In this document: positions 8,340 through 15,893 of the stretch, piece by piece | Layout: each line of letters begins with the position of its first letter | How positions within the stretch are numbered: the first letter of the stretch is position 1 | DNA from: Chryseobacterium sp. | Lineage (GTDB): Bacteria; Bacteroidota; Bacteroidia; Flavobacteriales; Weeksellaceae | DNA: 23,826 bases | Reading direction: 5' to 3' | NCBI GenBank assembly: GCA_003248755.1 | Contig: QFQW01000057.1 | Location: 1-23,826 of the forward strand | The notes under the pieces: generated by a model | Database searches by the model: none | What the model was told of the DNA's origin: nothing | What the model saw: the letters and a program-made list of their open reading frames with translations, nothing else | Program-made: the position numbers and the translations under genes

Positions 8340-8461
8340 TGCCAATGGTAATTAATTTATCAAATCTCAAATATGGATTAAAAGCCGAAAGTTACAGATT
8401 TTTAAAAGAAATATTTTCCTTTAACTAAAAAAATGTATTTTTAAAGTAGATTAAAATTCCA

Positions 8462-9559
8462 ATGAAAAAACCTTTTTCCCTTCTATTGATATTATTATCA
8501 ATCCAATTATTTTATTGTCAAAAAAGTTTCAGTTTGGAAATTGATGCTCCGAATTTGAAAATAGATACTGTATTCGTCAGCTATCCTGCTGCAACAAGAA
8601 GTACACATCTTTTGCATAAATATGATTTCACCGCCGATGGTTCAAAAAAAATTTCTGAGCAAGGGGATATAAGATTGCTAATAAAAGGAACTGCAAATAT
8701 TTTAACCAAATTTAATTATCCTCAGCCGGTAGCAATTTCCTATTATGATACTGTTAAAAATACAGGAATGCAGTCTCGGATATTTTTTGTTGAGGCTGCA
8801 AATATGAAATTATTAGTAAAAGATGATCAGTTAAATTTTGAACTCTTATCCTCCACTCCCGCAAATATTGAGTCTGAAAAATTGAACACAATTTTAAAAC
8901 CTTATGAAAGTAAATTAAAACCTTACGAAAGTAATGATGCTGAAAGTGTGCAAAGCAAAGAATTAGAAATCCAAAAATACATCAAAAAAAATCCTAAATC
9001 TTATGTTGCACTTTGGGAAATCATTAATGATTTTTCCAAATATGGCCTTCATCCAATATATTTTGATAATCTGAAACTATTTGACTCAAACATCAAAAAA
9101 AGCTTCACTTACATAGAATTCAGTAAAATTCTTAAATTGGAAGCAGAACATATTTTCCCAGATATCAACCTAGACAATAAGAATCATCTTTCAAAAGAAA
9201 CATTTAAAAATTACAAACTGACTTTAATTGATTACTGGGCAACATTTTGTAAACCTTGTATACAGGATATGCCAAAACTGGTTGAACTTTATGACCAATA
9301 CAAAAATCAGGGTGTCAATTTTATTTCTATTGCTGATGAACAAACGCCTGAAAGAATAAATAAAGCCATTGAAATCCTGAAGAAAAACAATATCAATTGG
9401 GAAAGTTATTTTGATAAAAACAAAGAGTTTCCGACAAAATTAAATGCTGCCGGTTATCCTCTGCAGATTTTGGTAGATACCGAAGGTAATATAGTTAAAA
9501 GGACTTATGGAGAATTAAATGTTATCAAAGAATTTATGACAAATTATTTGAGTAATTAA
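8462..9559 (+). CDS. Exported TlpA-like thiol-disulfide protein
   Basis: This is a 365-residue protein with an N-terminal signal peptide (basic MKK, hydrophobic core, residues 1-20). A Cys at 19 sits in FYCQ, which is not a good lipobox. Residues about 25-130 form a beta-rich domain like the DUF4369-type N-domain common before thioredoxin folds in Bacteroidota. The C-terminal thioredoxin domain has the active site CKPC (263-266) in DYWATFCKPC and a cis-Pro region at GYPLQ. It would work in the periplasm in disulfide exchange, for example during cytochrome maturation or envelope redox control; the partner is unknown. CKPC instead of the common CGPC suggests a tuned redox potential. A 21-bp in-frame tandem duplication (8894-8935) repeats LKPYES. 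The start ATG at 8462 precedes the signal peptide. The gene stands alone. Confidence 0.82.
   Translation: MKKPFSLLLILLSIQLFYCQKSFSLEIDAPNLKIDTVFVSYPAATRSTHLLHKYDFTADGSKKISEQGDIRLLIKGTANILTKFNYPQPVAISYYDTVKNTGMQSRIFFVEAANMKLLVKDDQLNFELLSSTPANIESEKLNTILKPYESKLKPYESNDAESVQSKELEIQKYIKKNPKSYVALWEIINDFSKYGLHPIYFDNLKLFDSNIKKSFTYIEFSKILKLEAEHIFPDINLDNKNHLSKETFKNYKLTLIDYWATFCKPCIQDMPKLVELYDQYKNQGVNFISIADEQTPERINKAIEILKKNNINWESYFDKNKEFPTKLNAAGYPLQILVDTEGNIVKRTYGELNVIKEFMTNYLSN
8894..8935 (+). repeat. 21-bp tandem duplication inside the TlpA-like gene
   Basis: Two adjacent 21-bp units (8894-8914 and 8915-8935) differ at only two positions. They encode LKPYESK followed by LKPYESN in the linker between the two domains. 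The frame is kept. Confidence 0.75.
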
Positions 9560-9594
9560 TAAAATTATTGATTAATTAACCATAATCTTTCTTA

Positions 9595-9621
9595 TTGAGA
9601 GGCTTATAAGAGGTAATTTTG
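9595..9621 (+). promoter_or_regulatory. Promoter of the MFS gene
   Basis: TAATTTTG (9614-9621) matches the -7 consensus and lies 18 bases before the ATG at 9640. TTG at 9595-9597 is 16 bases upstream, one base short of the usual spacing. Confidence 0.5.
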
Positions 9622-9639
9622 CATCTTTGATTTAATGTT

Positions 9640-10827
9640 ATGGATGCAACGATTGGACAAAGCAAGAATTTTTCATATTCCGTTATTTCCTATGTTTTTT
9701 TCACCTTTATTGGTTATTTCATCATAGGATTATCGTTGTCCGTTTTACCTATTTTCATTAGTAAAGGCCTGGGGTTTAGTATGCTGATTGCTGGAATTGT
9801 GATTAGTTTACAATACATAATGACATTTTTGATGAGAGCTTACTCTGGAAAAATCATTGATAGCAAAGGTCCGAAACCTGCAGTTTTAGCAAGTATGCTG
9901 AGTTTTGCTTTTACAGGATTGATATTGATAATGGCTTATTATTTCAGATTCTCTCCTATTATCAGTTTGCTATTTCTAATTATTACAAGACTTTTTACCG
10001 GAGGCGCGGAAGGAATGATTGGCGCAAGTCCTATTAACTGGGCGATTATGACTTTCGGAGAAAAATATACTGCAAAAATCATTTCTTACAATGGTGTTGC
10101 TTGTTATGGTGCTTTGGCATTAGGTGCTTCTTTTGGGGTTACGATTGTAAAGAACTTCAATTTTTATGGTTTAGGAATTCTGATTGTAATTTTAGGATTA
10201 ATTGGATTTTTTGTAGCAAGAACCAAAGACAATAGAACAGGAAAACACTCTTCTGAAGAAGAACAAAAATCCTTTTGGAATGTTCTTGGAAAAGTTGCAC
10301 CTTTTGGATTTTGTCTGGCTTTGGGAGGATTAGGATTTGCTACTATTTCTACTTTCATAACACTTTATTACGATTATTACCATTGGCAAAACGGTGCAAT
10401 GTGTTTGTCTGTTTTTGGAATTTTATTTGTTGCCGGAAGATTAGTTTTTAGTAATGCAATTAATCGATTTGGGGGAATCAATGTTGCGATTGCAAGTTTG
10501 GCTGTTGAAACTTTAGGATTAACGATTATCAGCTTATCTTATCATCCGTATTTTGCATTGATTGGTGCAGGAATCACAGGTTTAGGATTTTCATTGATTT
10601 TCCCGGCTTTGGGGGTTATGGCAATGAAAACGGTTCCTTCTTCCAATCAAGGCTCGGCTTTGGCTGGTTATGGATTATTTATCGATATTTCTCTTGGTGT
10701 GACAGGTCCTTTGATTGGCGGTGTTGCAGATGCGTTTGGCTTGCCTTATATTTTCCCTTTCAGTATTGGGATTGTGATGTTAGGTTTAGCCTTGGCTTAT
10801 TATCTGAAAATGAATCAGTCCAAATAA
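9640..10827 (+). CDS. MFS transporter (YhhS/YfcJ-like efflux type)
   Basis: This is a 395-residue major facilitator with 12 predicted membrane helices in two six-helix halves, joined by a charged cytoplasmic loop around residues 190-210 (RTKDNRTGKHSSEEEQKS). The loop between helices 2 and 3 has RAYSGKIIDSKGPKP, the degenerate GxxxDRxGxR motif A of the MFS. The RxxTGxxEGMIGASPINW segment of helix 4-5 resembles the arabinose-efflux/YhhS group. It likely exports small organic molecules by proton antiport; the substrate is not predictable. The ATG at 9640 sits 18 bases after a good -7 box. A second, out-of-frame ATG at 9635 was ignored. The gene is monocistronic and followed by a long hairpin repeat. 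Confidence 0.87.
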   Translation: MDATIGQSKNFSYSVISYVFFTFIGYFIIGLSLSVLPIFISKGLGFSMLIAGIVISLQYIMTFLMRAYSGKIIDSKGPKPAVLASMLSFAFTGLILIMAYYFRFSPIISLLFLIITRLFTGGAEGMIGASPINWAIMTFGEKYTAKIISYNGVACYGALALGASFGVTIVKNFNFYGLGILIVILGLIGFFVARTKDNRTGKHSSEEEQKSFWNVLGKVAPFGFCLALGGLGFATISTFITLYYDYYHWQNGAMCLSVFGILFVAGRLVFSNAINRFGGINVAIASLAVETLGLTIISLSYHPYFALIGAGITGLGFSLIFPALGVMAMKTVPSSNQGSALAGYGLFIDISLGVTGPLIGGVADAFGLPYIFPFSIGIVMLGLALAYYLKMNQSK

Positions 10828-10858
10828 TACAAAAATATTTTTCAATTTATAAAAAGCA

Positions 10859-10933
10859 TTAACCACATAGACACATAGAAAATTTAATCTATTTTATCTT
10901 AAGTATATAAAAACTATTTGTCTATGTGGTTAA
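10859..10933. repeat. Long hairpin repeat between the MFS and sulP genes
   Basis: TTAACCACATAGACA (10859-10873) is the exact reverse complement of TGTCTATGTGGTTAA (10919-10933). After one mismatch, four more base pairs (10875-10878 with 10914-10917) extend the stem to 19 of 20 positions around a 35-base AT-rich loop. Inside the left arm, ACATAG occurs twice. It may act as a bidirectional terminator. It also resembles palindromic dispersed repeats that I recall from flavobacterial intergenic regions (from memory, not checked). Confidence 0.8.
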
Positions 10934-10971
10934 AAAAAAATTTCGTTATGAATTTAATCAGGCTCTAAACT

Positions 10972-10979
10972 TAATTTTG
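10972..10979 (+). promoter_or_regulatory. -7 box upstream of sulP
   Basis: TAATTTTG lies 34 bases before the ATG at 11014. A second near-match, TATTTTCG (10992-10999), is closer to the start. No proper -33 TTG was seen for either. Confidence 0.35.
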
Positions 10980-11013
10980 TAAGTTTCTTCCTATTTTCGC
11001 ATTTTAAATTGAT

Positions 11014-12540
11014 ATGCAGAAAGTTCTCAATCTTTTTGATTTCTCTCAAAAAGTAAATTACAGAAACGAAATATTCGCTGGATTAACGGTTGCAATGACG
11101 ATGATTCCGGAATCTTTGTCATTTGCTATTCTTGCAGGATTTTCTCCATTGACGGGTTTGTACGCCGCTTTCATAATGGGATTGGTGACTGCAATTCTCG
11201 GCGGAAGACCGGGATTGATTTCAGGAGGCGCAGGTGCAACAGTCATTGTTTTGATTCCGTTAATGATTTCACACGGCATCGAATATGTTTTCGCGACCGT
11301 TGTTTTGGCTGGAATTATCCAGATTATTATCGGAATTTTTAAACTCGGAAAATTTATCAGGCTAGTTCCGCAGTCTGTGATGTATGGTTTTGTGAATGGA
11401 TTGGCAATTGTGATTTTTATGTCACAGATCAATCAGTTTAAGGTTCAGGGAACAGAGAATTGGCTGTCAGGAAATCCGCTCTATACAATGATTGGTTTGG
11501 TTGCACTGACGATTTTTGTCGTATTAATATTTCCAAAATTCACAAAGAAAATTCCGGCCTCTTTGGTGGCGATTGCTGTCACTTTTGCTTTGGTAATGAT
11601 TTTTGGAATTCAAACCAAAACTGTGAATGATATCGCTAATATTGCCGGAGGTTTCCCACCGTTTCATATCCCGAAAATTGAATTATCTTTTGAAGTTTTA
11701 AAAGTCATTTTTCCATTTGCTTTGATAATGTCAACCGTTGGATTGACGGAAGGTCTATTGACCTTAAATCTAGTCGATGAAATCACGAATACCAAAGGAA
11801 ATAGCAACCGAGAATGTATTGCGCAAGGAACCGCCAACATCCTGAACGGTTTTTTTCTTGGAATGGGCGGTTGCCCGATGATTGCTCAGACTTTAGTTAA
11901 TTTATCAGCCGGAGCAAGAGCCAGATTATCCGGAATTATTGCAGCTTTAGTCATTCTTTTCATTATTCTTTTTGGAGCGCCAATTATTGGTAAAATGCCG
12001 GTTGCAGCTTTGGTCGGCGTCATGATTATGGTTTCAGTCGGTACGTTTGAATGGGCAAGTTTCAAAGCGATAAAACGATTTCCGAAGTCTGATATTTTCG
12101 TAATGGTTGTTGTGACTTTGATTACCGTTTTCCTTCATAATCTTGCTTTGGCTGTTTTGATTGGAGTGATTATTTCGGCTTTGGTTTTTGCCTGGGAAAG
12201 TGCGAAAAGAATCAGGGCAAGAAAGTTCGTTGATGAGAATGGTATAAAATATTACGAGATTTTCGGTCCATTATTTTTTGGTTCTACAACTGCTTTTGCA
12301 GAAAAATTTGATGTGATGGATGACCCAAAAGAAGTCATTATCGATTTTAAGGAAAGTCGTGTGGTAGATATGTCTGCTATTGATATTCTGAATAAACTGA
12401 CAGAACGTTATCACGCTCAAGGGAAAACCATCCGATTGAAACATCTGAGTCCGGATTGCAGACGATTGATAAAAAATGCGGAGAATGTGGTTGATATTAA
12501 TATTATTGAAGACCCGGAATACGGGGTTTTGAAGAATTAA
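11014..12540 (+). CDS. SulP-family anion transporter with STAS domain
   Basis: This is a 508-residue SLC26/SulP transporter. The N-terminal 390 residues hold about 11-14 hydrophobic helices. The family hallmark near helix 1 is GLTVAMTMIPESLSFAIL with GFSPLTGLYAAF. GGRPGLISGGAGATVIV and NGFFLGMGGCPMIAQTLVN match the substrate-site helices 3 and 10. The C-terminal 100 residues form a STAS domain (EVIIDFKESRVVDMSAIDIL). It moves sulfate, bicarbonate or another small anion across the inner membrane, likely coupled to H+ or Na+. No sulfate-assimilation or carbonic-anhydrase gene is next to it, so the ion is open. Start ATG at 11014 fits the family N-terminus. Confidence 0.9.
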   Translation: MQKVLNLFDFSQKVNYRNEIFAGLTVAMTMIPESLSFAILAGFSPLTGLYAAFIMGLVTAILGGRPGLISGGAGATVIVLIPLMISHGIEYVFATVVLAGIIQIIIGIFKLGKFIRLVPQSVMYGFVNGLAIVIFMSQINQFKVQGTENWLSGNPLYTMIGLVALTIFVVLIFPKFTKKIPASLVAIAVTFALVMIFGIQTKTVNDIANIAGGFPPFHIPKIELSFEVLKVIFPFALIMSTVGLTEGLLTLNLVDEITNTKGNSNRECIAQGTANILNGFFLGMGGCPMIAQTLVNLSAGARARLSGIIAALVILFIILFGAPIIGKMPVAALVGVMIMVSVGTFEWASFKAIKRFPKSDIFVMVVVTLITVFLHNLALAVLIGVIISALVFAWESAKRIRARKFVDENGIKYYEIFGPLFFGSTTAFAEKFDVMDDPKEVIIDFKESRVVDMSAIDILNKLTERYHAQGKTIRLKHLSPDCRRLIKNAENVVDINIIEDPEYGVLKN

Positions 12541-12570
12541 GTTTTTGCAAGGAATTTTATTTTTATATGT

Positions 12571-12593
12571 CTTCGAGAGCCTCAGACTGACAG
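12571..12593. repeat. Short dispersed motif, copy 1
   Basis: CTTCGAGAGCCTCAGACTG begins here. Together with 12879-12892 it belongs to a CTTCGA-containing motif family that I recall as frequent between genes in flavobacteria (from memory). It lies just left of the 41-bp tandem repeat. Confidence 0.4.
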
Positions 12594-12607
12594 GAATTTC
12601 TTTCCAA

Positions 12608-12782
12608 CAATCTGTTTAAGGCAAAACACATTTGGTTTTTGATTCCCGCAATCTGTTTAATGTAAAAAACAGTTGAGTTTTAGTTTCCGCAATCTGTTTA
12701 GAGCAAAACAAACTTGAGCTTTAGTTTCCACAACTTGTTTAAAGCAAAACACAGTTGAGTTTTAGTTCCTGCAATTTGTTTA
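12608..12782. repeat. 41-bp tandem repeat, four full units plus a partial fifth
   Basis: The word CAAtCTGTTTA (with minor changes) starts at 12608, 12649, 12690, 12731 and 12772, each exactly 41 bases apart. The rest of the unit is also shared: a GCAAAACACAGTTGAG-like core, then TTTTAGTTTCCG. Units have point changes but no insertions or deletions. The 41-base unit is not a multiple of three, so this is not a repeated peptide. It fills much of the 451-base gap between sulP and prfC. No open reading frame crosses it convincingly. Confidence 0.88.
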
Positions 12783-12822
12783 GACTAAATTCTATTTTAT
12801 TCATCAATGTTGATTGAAAGAC

Positions 12823-12919
12823 AAAACCCCTAGCCCCGATTGTGATAACAAAACTTTTGAGACAAAAAAGATATAGCACTTCGACAGGCTCATTATAAAC
12901 TACAAGCGGGATTAAGCTC
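12823..12919. repeat. Degraded dispersed intergenic repeat
   Basis: The pieces CCCCTAGCCCCGATTG (12827-12842), AAAAAAGATATAG (12864-12876) and AAGCGGGATTAAGCTC (12904-12919) appear in the order of a repeat I recall from flavobacterial intergenic regions (from memory). A CTTCGACAGGCTCA motif (12879-12892) sits between the last two pieces as if inserted. The rest of the gap to prfC shows no gene. A weak -7-like GATTTTTG lies just before the prfC start. Confidence 0.45.
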
Positions 12920-12991
12920 TTAATTTATTTATAAAAACTCGATTTTCAAAATCCAACTAAAATCACGATTTTTGCAATCTCAAATTTTATT

Positions 12992-14584
12992 ATGTCTTTA
13001 GAACAAGAAATCAGCAAAAGAAAAACTTTCGGAATCATCTCCCACCCCGATGCGGGAAAAACCACATTGACAGAAAAACTACTGCTTTTCGGAGGTGCGA
13101 TTCAGGAAGCCGGAGCTGTAAAATCAAACAAAATCAAAAAAGGAGCGACCTCCGACTTTATGGAAATCGAGCGACAAAGAGGGATTTCTGTGGCGACTTC
13201 TGTTTTGGCTTTTGAATACCGTGACCACAAGATCAATATTCTGGATACGCCCGGTCACAAAGATTTTGCGGAAGATACTTATCGAACGCTGACCGCCGTT
13301 GACTCTGTAATTGTTGTGATTGACGTGGCGAAAGGGGTTGAGGAACAGACGGAAAAGCTGGTTCAGGTTTGTAGAATGCGAAACATTCCGATGATTGTTT
13401 TCATCAATAAACTGGACCGTGAAGGTAAAGATGCCTTCGATTTGCTGGACGAAGTGGAACAGAAATTAGGTTTGACAGTTTGTCCACTCTCTCTACCGAT
13501 TGGTATGGGTAGCGACTTTCAGGGGATTTATAATATTTGGGAAAATAACATCCAGTTGTTTTTGGAAGAGAAGAAACAGAAAGTTGGTGAATCTCTGAAA
13601 ATTGATAATATCAACGATTCTCAAATTGATGAACTGGTTGGTGCAAAAGCCGCGACAAGTTTGCGTGAAGAACTGGATTTGATTCAGTCTGTTTATCCGG
13701 AGTTTAATCGTGAAGATTATATGAATGGTGATTTACAGCCTGTTTTCTTTGGTTCTGCTCTTAATAATTTTGGAGTCCGTGAGTTATTGAATGCTTTCAT
13801 TGATATTGCACCAATGCCTCAGCCGAAAGAAAGTGAAACGAGATTGGTAAAGCCTGAAGAACAGAATTTTACAGGGTTTGTGTTCAAAATCCATGCAAAT
13901 ATGGACCCGAAGCACAGAGACCGTCTGGCATTTGTAAAAATCGTGTCCGGAACTTTCAAAAGAAATGAAAATTATCTCCTTGTAAGAGAAGGTAAAAAAA
14001 TGAAGTTCTCCTCTCCTAACGCGTTCTTTGCAGATAAAAAAGAAGTTGTGGACGAGAGTTTTCCTGGCGATATTGTCGGACTTCATGATACGGGAAGTTT
14101 CCGAATTGGTGATACTTTGACAGCTGGCGAAAAATTGAGCTTCAAAGGCATCCCGAGTTTCTCTCCTGAACATTTCCGTTACATCAATAACAATGACCCA
14201 CTGAAAGCGAAACAGTTAGCCAAAGGCGTTGACCAGCTGATGGACGAAGGTGTAGCCCAGTTATTTACGCTGGAAATGAATGGCAGAAAGATTATCGGAA
14301 CGGTTGGTGCGCTTCAGTACGAGGTTATCCAATATCGTTTGGAATACGAATATGGTGCGAAATGTTCTTATGAGCCAATTAGTATTCACAAAGCTTGTTG
14401 GGTGGAAGCGGATGAAAAGTCTGAGGAATTCAAAGAATTTGCAAGACTGAAACAGCGTTTCTTAGCGAGAGACAAATATGACCAACTGGTTTTCTTAGCC
14501 GATTCGTCTTTTACGATTACGATGACTCAGGAGAAGTTTCCGAATGTGAAACTGCATTTTATTAGTGAATTTCAGAATCATTAA
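12992..14584 (+). CDS. prfC: Peptide chain release factor 3
   Basis: This is a 530-residue translational GTPase that recycles RF1/RF2 from the ribosome after termination. G motifs: G1 SHPDAGKT (17-24), a switch I region with RQRGISVATSV (61-71), G3 DTPGHKDF (85-92), G4 NKLD (139-142). After the G domain come the beta-barrel domain II (about 290-390, with FTGFVFKIHANMDPKHRDR) and the RF3-specific domain III. Length is normal for RF3 (about 530) and too short for EF-G. The N-terminal MSLEQEISKRKTFGIISHPDAGKT is characteristic. The gene is monocistronic, preceded by a repeat-rich gap and closed by a strong intrinsic terminator 8 bases after its stop. Confidence 0.95.
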   Translation: MSLEQEISKRKTFGIISHPDAGKTTLTEKLLLFGGAIQEAGAVKSNKIKKGATSDFMEIERQRGISVATSVLAFEYRDHKINILDTPGHKDFAEDTYRTLTAVDSVIVVIDVAKGVEEQTEKLVQVCRMRNIPMIVFINKLDREGKDAFDLLDEVEQKLGLTVCPLSLPIGMGSDFQGIYNIWENNIQLFLEEKKQKVGESLKIDNINDSQIDELVGAKAATSLREELDLIQSVYPEFNREDYMNGDLQPVFFGSALNNFGVRELLNAFIDIAPMPQPKESETRLVKPEEQNFTGFVFKIHANMDPKHRDRLAFVKIVSGTFKRNENYLLVREGKKMKFSSPNAFFADKKEVVDESFPGDIVGLHDTGSFRIGDTLTAGEKLSFKGIPSFSPEHFRYINNNDPLKAKQLAKGVDQLMDEGVAQLFTLEMNGRKIIGTVGALQYEVIQYRLEYEYGAKCSYEPISIHKACWVEADEKSEEFKEFARLKQRFLARDKYDQLVFLADSSFTITMTQEKFPNVKLHFISEFQNH

Positions 14585-14591
14585 AATATAT

Positions 14592-14619
14592 AATCCGCAG
14601 CGTTTTCTGCGGATTTTTT
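14592..14619 (+). terminator. Intrinsic terminator of prfC
   Basis: A perfect 9-bp stem AATCCGCAG (14592-14600) / CTGCGGATT (14607-14615) with a CGTTTT loop is followed by TTTT. It begins eight bases after the prfC stop. Confidence 0.9.
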
Positions 14620-14621
14620 GA

Positions 14622-14655
14622 TTGATAGAGTTTTTAGTATAATTCGTTATATTTG
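14622..14655 (+). promoter_or_regulatory. Promoter of the unknown membrane protein gene
   Basis: TTG (14622-14624), 23 bases, then TATATTTG (14648-14655), an exact -7 match. The ATG is at 14691. It lies directly behind the prfC terminator. Confidence 0.5.
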
Positions 14656-14690
14656 AAAGTTTTGTAATCAAATCAAAAGATATCACAAAT

Positions 14691-15698
14691 ATGAAACTTT
14701 TAAAAAATGTTAATATACTTAGATTAATAATTTTTCTCGTTACTAGTTTTTTTTCATATAAAATTTTTCTCAATTTTGCTTCTCCTTATGTTTTTGATAA
14801 GACAATAATTTTGAGCAATTTAATCACAACAATTTCTGTATTAATTGCAATTATTATAACTTATTTATTTTCGAAACTTTTTTCAGAAAAATCAATAAGA
14901 GTTGATAGAAAAAAAGACATTGATGAATTAGCTAAAAAACTAACCTATTTAAGAAGAATTGCATTTCATTTAAGAGGAATGAATCGATTTTGGAATTTTA
15001 AAGATTTTAATCCTAAATCGGTAATTGACTACAAGTATAAAGATTTGACTTGGGAGCAGTATCGAGGACTAGATGATAAAGATTTGAATAAAAGAGATTA
15101 CAGAAAAATTAGTTATGAGATTGGAGAAATTAGTGGTCAAGCTTATCTTGCACTAAAAGGTCTTCAGGATGATGAAAGTGACTATAGTTTTTTTGGAGAA
15201 TTTCATCCTCTCACTTATTCTTTAAATGATTTAGCAAAGTATCGTGATTATTCTAATTCGGTATGGTATTTTTTTGAAAATTCAGATTCAGAAATAGTCA
15301 ATTTAGCAAAAGAAAATAGACGCTCATTAAATTTCGTTGATGAATTATACTTGAAAATTTTTAATAAAAAAATAGATAAGGATAATTATAACAAAAGTAT
15401 TAAAGACACATTTAGTTATTTTGAATCAGAAGTCTTCGATAAGCTAATATACTTAACATCTCTAAATACTAACTACTTTCCTAAACCTTTAATATATAGC
15501 TTTTTAAATATGCTAGTATATTTAATAATCCTATTATTGAGCATTTTTATATTAGTTTTAAATATAAAGGAATATTCTGCTTTTATCTATACAATTTTAA
15601 TTCTATCATTATTTATCGCAAATACTTTTGATTTAATTGTAATAATGTTTTACTCAATCAAAAAAGAGCTTAAAATTGATGACATTTTAAAATTTTAA
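14691..15698 (+). CDS. Unknown membrane protein with two TM pairs around a soluble domain
   Basis: I do not recognise this 335-residue protein. Two hydrophobic helices (about 9-33 and 38-63) are followed by a basic stretch with KSIRVDRKKD, then a polar, mostly helical domain (about 65-265) rich in K, D, Y and N. Two more helices follow (about 270-297 and 300-325) with a short charged tail. By the positive-inside rule the large domain should be cytoplasmic. The gene is visibly more AT-rich than prfC before it and uses many AAA, AAT and TTA codons, which fits an acquired or poorly expressed gene. It has its own promoter and stands alone between a terminator and a 195-base gap. No catalytic motif is evident. 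Such layouts occur in sensors and in some defence effectors, but nothing here supports either. Confidence 0.72.
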   Translation: MKLLKNVNILRLIIFLVTSFFSYKIFLNFASPYVFDKTIILSNLITTISVLIAIIITYLFSKLFSEKSIRVDRKKDIDELAKKLTYLRRIAFHLRGMNRFWNFKDFNPKSVIDYKYKDLTWEQYRGLDDKDLNKRDYRKISYEIGEISGQAYLALKGLQDDESDYSFFGEFHPLTYSLNDLAKYRDYSNSVWYFFENSDSEIVNLAKENRRSLNFVDELYLKIFNKKIDKDNYNKSIKDTFSYFESEVFDKLIYLTSLNTNYFPKPLIYSFLNMLVYLIILLLSIFILVLNIKEYSAFIYTILILSLFIANTFDLIVIMFYSIKKELKIDDILKF

Positions 15699-15893
15699 AT
15701 TTAAACGTTTCTTAATAAATAATATCAGGTATACACTTTCGGATACTTTTTATTTTCAAGTTTTTGTAAATCACTTGTAAAATCAATTTAAGTATTTGAT
15801 TTTCATCAGATTAAAATATTACAAAAAGTTTCGGATTCATTTACAAATCATTCTTTTCGTTTCGGGATAGCTTTACATCATAAAATTATCCCA

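Noticed and set aside
8340..8345. TTG start for the methyltransferase
   Set aside because: It lies two codons upstream of an ATG at 8339 and adds only two residues.
11058..11432. 124-codon minus-strand frame inside sulP
   Set aside because: It is a shadow of strongly conserved SulP helices on the other strand.
12608..12782. CRISPR array
   Set aside because: The 41-bp units are directly adjacent and diverged along their whole length, with no unique spacers of constant length and no cas gene in the window.
12992..14584. Elongation factor G
   Set aside because: 530 residues is far short of EF-G (about 700), and the N-terminus and domain order are those of RF3.
14495..14773. 92-codon minus-strand frame over the prfC end
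   Set aside because: It crosses the prfC terminator and the next promoter, and its translation is low-complexity Lys/Ile.
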